64,000 bases of DNA from Bacillota bacterium (GTDB lineage: Bacteria > Bacillota > Clostridia > Peptostreptococcales > Anaerovoracaceae): NCBI GenBank assembly GCA_023415235.1, contig JAEZLP010000036.1, forward strand, positions 1-64,000. Direction: 5' to 3'. The position numbers were made by a program, and so were the translations under genes. The notes under the pieces were generated by a model that was given only the letters and a program-made list of their open reading frames with translations, was not told where the DNA came from and searched no databases. This document shows, piece after piece, positions 59,895-64,000 of this stretch. How positions within the stretch are numbered: the stretch's first letter is position 1; each line of letters begins with the position of its first letter.

Positions 59895-60737
59895 ATGAAA
59901 AGAATATTAATTGCCGCAATGATCGTCGTGCTGACACTTTCCGCATGCGGAAACAGTCAATATGACGACGGCCAGGCTGACCCCGGCAGCGGGGGAAGGG
60001 GAAGTGTTGATATAATAAGCGATTTTAACCGATTTGCCAAAGAAGCCGATAATCCATCCGACGTTAAGGAACGTCTTGATTTATTGATGGAGAATACGGA
60101 TACGGAACATTCCGATATCCTTGTGCGTGAGTACCTTGATTATCTGGCTCAGGTCCTTGCAAGCAGCAAGGCTTACGAAAAAGAATCCATGGAGAAAGCC
60201 GGTTTCAAATTCATCAGCTCAGAGGGACTCGAACAGATGGTGATCGATTATCACTTCATGGACGCCTACTCAGAGAAATTATCACCGGAGATGATCGATT
60301 TTAAAGAATTTATGGTGCTGAATTCCGATCAGCCGTGGGCGGTGGCTGGGAGCCTGGTCATAACGCATTCCCAACTTGCCGACAGAATCGTTCTCGGAGA
60401 AAAGTTTCTCACAAGCTACCCCGGCTCTGCCGTCAGGGAGCCGGTGCAAACCCAATACCGATATTACCTGCGCAGCTTCCTTGCAGGGGTGGACAACACT
60501 CCGCTTGTACCAAACGACACCGATACGGTTGATATGGAATTTATCCGTGCCTTTGAGGATTTCCTTGAGAATTATCCGGAACTGATCTCAGCCGAATCTG
60601 TAAAGGCTCTCCTGTCGGAGCTGGAAGCAAACGATTATCAGGTGCCGTACCGCTACGGAGACACGGATAAGAAAGCCGCTTTCCACAGCCGCATCGATCA
60701 GCTGGTGGATGCAGCCGAGAGCAAGCTGGGTTTATAA
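59895..60737 (+). CDS. putative lipoprotein
   Basis: A 280-aa protein with a lipoprotein signal peptide and lipobox LSAC (Cys18). The mature part is acidic, mostly helical, with paired segments such as FNRFAKEADNPSDVKERLDL and VREYLDYLAQVLASSKAYEK and a C-terminal half around FLENYPELISAESVKALLSE. No family recognised. It is divergent from the beta-propeller gene. Binding site GGGAGGG before the ATG. Confidence 0.75.
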   Translation: MKRILIAAMIVVLTLSACGNSQYDDGQADPGSGGRGSVDIISDFNRFAKEADNPSDVKERLDLLMENTDTEHSDILVREYLDYLAQVLASSKAYEKESMEKAGFKFISSEGLEQMVIDYHFMDAYSEKLSPEMIDFKEFMVLNSDQPWAVAGSLVITHSQLADRIVLGEKFLTSYPGSAVREPVQTQYRYYLRSFLAGVDNTPLVPNDTDTVDMEFIRAFEDFLENYPELISAESVKALLSELEANDYQVPYRYGDTDKKAAFHSRIDQLVDAAESKLGL

Positions 60738-60772
60738 AAGAAAATCTCGGAACGTTAAAAGGCCCCCTCGAA

Positions 60773-60816
60773 TGTGTATCCATTGAGGGGGTATTGTGTA
60801 TCTATTGAGAGGGTAT
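60773..60816 (+). repeat. tandem 22-bp repeat after the lipoprotein gene
   Basis: Two copies of TGTGTATCYATTGAGRGGGTAT, directly adjacent (60773-60794 and 60795-60816), differing at two positions. CCCCCTC/GAGGGGG (60763-60791) makes a stem with the first copy, without a T-run. Confidence 0.65.
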
Positions 60817-60836
60817 TTTGAATGCTTTGATTCCTT

Positions 60837-62177
60837 TTATTCGCTGATTTCTTCGAGGGATTTCCCCATGGTTTCCTTTCCGAGTAAGGCGACCACTACC
60901 GCCACAACAGCGAAAACTCCGGTGAGCAGAGCAAAAATATAGCCATATCCCGTCTTTTCTCCATAGGTGCTGTAAATGACCGGAACGATGAGCGGTGCAA
61001 CAAAGGCTCCGATTCTTCCGAAAGCGGCGGCCCAACCTGTTCCGCTGCCTCTGGCAACAGTCGGGTATACTTCCGGGGTATATGCATACACACAGCCCCA
61101 GGCGCCTAGACTGAAAAAGTAGAGCAGGCTTCCATAGATGAGCACCTGTGACGTCGAACCAGCATGTCCGAACAACCAAGCTGCAAGGGCTGTTCCGGCA
61201 AAATAGATGGTAAGCACCCATTTGCGGCCGATCCGTTCAACTAAATACGCCGCACTGAAATATCCGGGCAGCTGCGCCAGGCACATGATTAATGTAAACT
61301 GGAAGCTTTTCACCAGCGCAAATCCCTGAGCAACAAGCAGAGAAGGAGTCCAAAGAACAAATCCATAGTATCCGAAATTAATGCCGATCCAGATGACCCA
61401 AAGCACAAAAGTGCTTCGGATATATTTTTTTGACCACAGCTCCCCTAGGGATAATCGTTTTATGGTCTCCTTGTTTTTACTTTCTTGGTCCCCTCTATAT
61501 TGGTATGCCTCAAGGCCGGCCTCCTTTTCCATCATGCCGATCAGCCGATCCGCTTCCACGCCCTTTCCCGCCGCGTCCAGATAACGCGGAGATTCGGGAA
61601 CCGCTTTTCGCAGGTAGGCTGCAAAGAGTGCCGGAATTGCTCCAACCCAGAATGCCGTCCTCCAGCCGTAAACAGGGATCAGCAGGTACGCGACCAGCGC
61701 CGCCAGGATCCAGCCCCAAGCCCAGAAACTTTCCAGAATGATTACATTGCGGCCACGTATCTTCTTCGGAGAAAACTCGCTGATCAGTGTGGAGGCGGCA
61801 GGCAATTCTCCGCCGAGTCCAAAGCCGGTACAAAACCGAAGTACGAGGAGCATCGGATAATTCACTGCAAATCCGGATAAGCCGCTGGCGATGCCGTAGA
61901 TAATCAATGTCCACATGACAACAGCTCTTCTTCCCCATTTATCGGCTGCCATGCCGGATAACGCCGCACCCAAAATCATACCCAACATTCCTGCGCTGCC
62001 AAGCATTCCGATCTGTCCCGGGGACAATGCCCAATCTGTGCCGATGGCGGCCATAACTCCGGATACCATTCCCTGATCCATCGCGTCAAACATCCAGCCC
62101 AGCCCTGTTATAAACAGGATCTTCTTAAGCATCGGTGTTGACGGCAGTCGATCGATTCGTTCTGCAATATGATACAT
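60837..62177 (-). CDS. MFS transporter (sugar/aromatic acid porter type)
   Basis: A 446-aa, 12-helix transporter. GLGWMFDAMDQGMVSGVM in helix 1, MAADKWGRRAVVMWTLIIYG between helices 2 and 3, FCTGFGLGGELPAASTLISE in helix 4, PESPRYLDAAGK in the central loop and AYLVERIGRKWVLTIYF after helix 8 are typical of the AAHS/SP-like group. Substrate unknown; carboxylates such as niacin or aromatic acids, or sugars, are possible. A palindrome 70 bp upstream may be an operator. Confidence 0.87.
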   Translation of the reverse strand: MYHIAERIDRLPSTPMLKKILFITGLGWMFDAMDQGMVSGVMAAIGTDWALSPGQIGMLGSAGMLGMILGAALSGMAADKWGRRAVVMWTLIIYGIASGLSGFAVNYPMLLVLRFCTGFGLGGELPAASTLISEFSPKKIRGRNVIILESFWAWGWILAALVAYLLIPVYGWRTAFWVGAIPALFAAYLRKAVPESPRYLDAAGKGVEADRLIGMMEKEAGLEAYQYRGDQESKNKETIKRLSLGELWSKKYIRSTFVLWVIWIGINFGYYGFVLWTPSLLVAQGFALVKSFQFTLIMCLAQLPGYFSAAYLVERIGRKWVLTIYFAGTALAAWLFGHAGSTSQVLIYGSLLYFFSLGAWGCVYAYTPEVYPTVARGSGTGWAAAFGRIGAFVAPLIVPVIYSTYGEKTGYGYIFALLTGVFAVVAVVVALLGKETMGKSLEEISE

Positions 62178-62248
62178 TTCTATTTCCCCTTCTTCCTTGA
62201 TGTCCAGATAAAAATAAACTATGATTGCTGATGCAATGCGCCATCCAG

Positions 62249-62260
62249 TGTGTTAACACA
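62249..62260. promoter_or_regulatory. 12-bp palindrome upstream of the MFS gene
   Basis: TGTGTTAACACA, a perfect palindrome, 72 bp upstream of the MFS start codon. It may be a regulator site; no nearby regulator gene is seen. Confidence 0.4.
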
Positions 62261-62352
62261 TGTATAGATAGCTGTCTTGTCATCTAGTTCAGTTTACCAT
62301 ATTAATTTGTCACACGCAAGAAAACATTACACTATCCTTCAACCTTCTATTG

Positions 62353-62381
62353 TTTACATTTTTGCGATTTTATAGTATACT
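62353..62381 (+). promoter_or_regulatory. sigma-A promoter of the YcxB-like gene
   Basis: TTTACA (62353-62358), 17-bp spacer, TATACT (62376-62381), 33 bp before the start codon. Confidence 0.7.
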
Positions 62382-62413
62382 GACTTCCGATGTAACATAA
62401 CGGAGGAATAAAA

Positions 62414-62950
62414 ATGAGTGATCATTCAATTGAAGTCAAAAGCATAACGGGTCCGTCGGATTATGGCGCCTTACGATCATACTATATGCACAGGAGAAAT
62501 CCAAAGCGAACCAAAATAACAGCCTGTATCCTGCTTCCATCGATTTTGCTGCTGGTCCTCGATCAAACACAATATTCTTTTCTCTTATTTAAAATCCTCG
62601 GAACGCTGGGTATCCTCGCGGTCGCAGGAATCTATTCCTGGATCAGTATCGAGACACGACGGCTAGAAAAGAATATAAAGCCATTAATCAATATTAAGCA
62701 GGAAATCCAGCTCACACATTCCGGGTTTACGGTAAAATGGACAGGATTTGAGCAGGCGGAACATAGCTGGGATGACATTGATTACACCTATGAGAATGAT
62801 TTTTACTTTTTTATCTTTATCGACAAGTATTTTGCGATTATCCTTCCAAAAGTTCTAATGAATCAGCAAATGAGCAAAAAAATCCACGAATTGCTGGACA
62901 GCAGTTCACAGCTGATCAACGAATCCACAGGCTGGAAATACAGTGTTTAA
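62414..62950 (+). CDS. YcxB-like membrane protein
   Basis: A 178-aa protein with two adjacent membrane helices (about residues 38-54 and 58-78), then a soluble domain with FTVKWTGFEQAEHSWDDIDY and FFIFIDKYFAIILPKVLMNQ, the YcxB-like pattern. Function unknown. Good site CGGAGG. It is monocistronic, ending at a bidirectional terminator. Confidence 0.75.
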   Translation: MSDHSIEVKSITGPSDYGALRSYYMHRRNPKRTKITACILLPSILLLVLDQTQYSFLLFKILGTLGILAVAGIYSWISIETRRLEKNIKPLINIKQEIQLTHSGFTVKWTGFEQAEHSWDDIDYTYENDFYFFIFIDKYFAIILPKVLMNQQMSKKIHELLDSSSQLINESTGWKYSV

Positions 62951-62964
62951 TCTTTTTCACATGA

Positions 62965-63013
62965 TAAAAGGGCTGCCCTACCAGATTTTATTCTGGCAGA
63001 GGCAGCCCTTTTA
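62965..63013. terminator. bidirectional terminator between the YcxB-like gene and nhaC
   Basis: Perfect 13-bp stem TAAAAGGGCTGCC/GGCAGCCCTTTTA with a 23-nt loop that can itself pair (CCAGA/TCTGG). It serves the two converging genes. Confidence 0.85.
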
Positions 63014-63033
63014 ATATTCACTTAATTGATATA

Positions 63034-64000
63034 TTAAACAGCTTTTGCTGCAGCTTCAGCATCTTGTTGTCTCTGAACTAAAACTTGCTGATATTCTTCT
63101 TCTGTCATCTTTTCCATCGTAATTCCTGTAAAGCCGTAGAATATGGATACAAACGGATTAATCAGGTTCAGGAAACAGTATGGCAGATAGGCCACAGTAG
63201 CTACTCCAAGAGTTGAAGACTGGTAGGTACCGCAGGTATTCCATGGTACAAGAGGTGAAGTCAGAGTACCTGAATCCTCAAGAACACGAGAGAGGTTCTT
63301 GTTCTTTAACCGTCTGTCCTCAAACGCTTCTTTGTACATTCTGCCAGGCAGTACAAGGGAGAGATACTGGTCGGAAGCTGCAACATTTACAACAATACAG
63401 GTAACTACGGTAACCAGAACGAGGGAACCGGTACCCTTTACAAGCTTCAGAAGTGATTCGCAAAGGATCTTCAGCATATTGGATGAATCAAGAACACCAC
63501 CGATGCTCATCGCACAGAGGATCAGACCCACCGTATAGTACATGCTGGAAAAACCGCCTCTGGTCAGCAGATCGTCTACAAATGCATTTCCTGTTTCAGA
63601 TACAAAGCCTTCATACGCGGTTATTGTAACAAGTTCGCCAAGACTAGCGCCCTGGAATGCAACTGCACAGATAATTCCAAGTGCAACACCACCAATCAAG
63701 CCCGGGATTGCAGGTACTTTAAAGACCACCATTGCGATAACAAGCAGCGGCGGAAGAATCATAAGCGGGGAAATAACGAAATTATCTTTCATTAAGCCCA
63801 TTAATTCTTCTACCTGGCTCATGTCCGCATTGCCGCCATGGCCCATGCCGAGAATAGCATAGATAATAAGTGCAATGATCAGAGACGGTCCGGTTGTTTT
63901 AATCATATGCGCTACATGCTCGAAGAGTGTAGAACCGGCCATTGCTGGCGCAAGATTTGTCGTATCGGAAAGAGGGGACATCTTATCGCCGAAATATGCT
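63034..64000 (-). CDS. nhaC: Na+/H+ antiporter NhaC, C-terminal part (runs off right edge)
   Basis: 322 residues are visible. The frame runs through AYFGDKMSPLSDTTNLAPAM, the NhaC signature, and is open to the window end, so the N-terminal third or so is missing. Later segments include TRGGFSSMYYTVGLILCAMS, ASDQYLSLVLPGRMY and VPWNTCGTYQSSTLGV. The protein exchanges Na+ (or malate/lactate with Na+ in MleN-like members) for H+. It fits a sodium-cycling lifestyle with the decarboxylase pump subunits. Confidence 0.93.
   Translation of the reverse strand, partial: AYFGDKMSPLSDTTNLAPAMAGSTLFEHVAHMIKTTGPSLIIALIIYAILGMGHGGNADMSQVEELMGLMKDNFVISPLMILPPLLVIAMVVFKVPAIPGLIGGVALGIICAVAFQGASLGELVTITAYEGFVSETGNAFVDDLLTRGGFSSMYYTVGLILCAMSIGGVLDSSNMLKILCESLLKLVKGTGSLVLVTVVTCIVVNVAASDQYLSLVLPGRMYKEAFEDRRLKNKNLSRVLEDSGTLTSPLVPWNTCGTYQSSTLGVATVAYLPYCFLNLINPFVSIFYGFTGITMEKMTEEEYQQVLVQRQQDAEAAAKAV

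Noticed and set aside
60763..60791. CCCCCTC/GAGGGGG stem as lipoprotein terminator
   Set aside because: No T-run on either side; reported only as part of a tandem repeat.

Overview
The window comes from a low-GC, endospore-forming anaerobe of the Clostridia. The evidence is spoIIM, spoVS, a PdaB-type sporulation deacetylase, a spore-type GH18 hydrolase, the order rnc-smc-ftsY, a nickel-pincer (lar) module and sodium-pump decarboxylase subunits. The sodium-pump and NhaC genes suggest a sodium-dependent amino-acid fermenter. A family such as Anaerovoracaceae is possible, but that is only a guess.

Layout. 1-120: start of an IS256-type transposase that runs off the left edge. 117-9315 (minus): core operon plsX-rnc-smc-ftsY-der-plsY-gpsA. 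9316-15100: a decayed Ca2+/H+ antiporter gene, an OB-fold protein, tcdA, and the divergent cysK/patB sulfur pair with two small enzymes. 15166-20268: pdaB split by an AT-rich 4.3-kb element that carries a TIR-like/P-loop NTPase, a 44-aa protein and a large serine recombinase. 20269-21983: sodium-pump gamma and beta subunits behind a structured leader. 22027-33775 (minus): larE, coaC, coaB, a lipid kinase, folC, valS, larC, larB and a LarO-LarQ-LarMN nickel transporter behind its own attenuator-like leader. 34000-37129: rnhB, rbgA, rplS and a Xer-type recombinase. 37369-46246: spoIIM, nudF, proC, proB, purB, spoVS, a candidate small RNA, an exonuclease, a phosphoesterase, proA and DUF3842. 46530-49342: UBA/DUF4342 membrane protein with a two-component system. 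49473-54225: assorted small enzymes, tRNA-Arg(ACG), azlCD. 54287-64000: HtrA protease, GH18, three very small genes, a secreted beta-propeller protein, a lipoprotein, an MFS transporter, a YcxB-like protein and the C-terminal part of NhaC.

The most notable object is the element at 15361-19695. It sits inside pdaB exactly between the first catalytic Asp motif and the HxxxH metal motif. Joining the flanks across a shared TGGG restores a 255-codon uninterrupted PdaB. A serine recombinase inside a sporulation gene is the architecture of the B. subtilis skin element (sigK), so this may be a developmentally excised intervening element that also carries a defence-like gene. Excision itself is inferred, not seen.

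Other signals not explained by protein genes are a C-rich candidate sRNA at 42144-42237 with its own promoter and terminator, a terminator-bearing leader before the nickel transporter, a multi-hairpin leader before the sodium pump genes, and an exact sigma-H-type promoter before spoVS. Starts were chosen from ribosome-binding sites and family-typical N-termini. No database search was possible.
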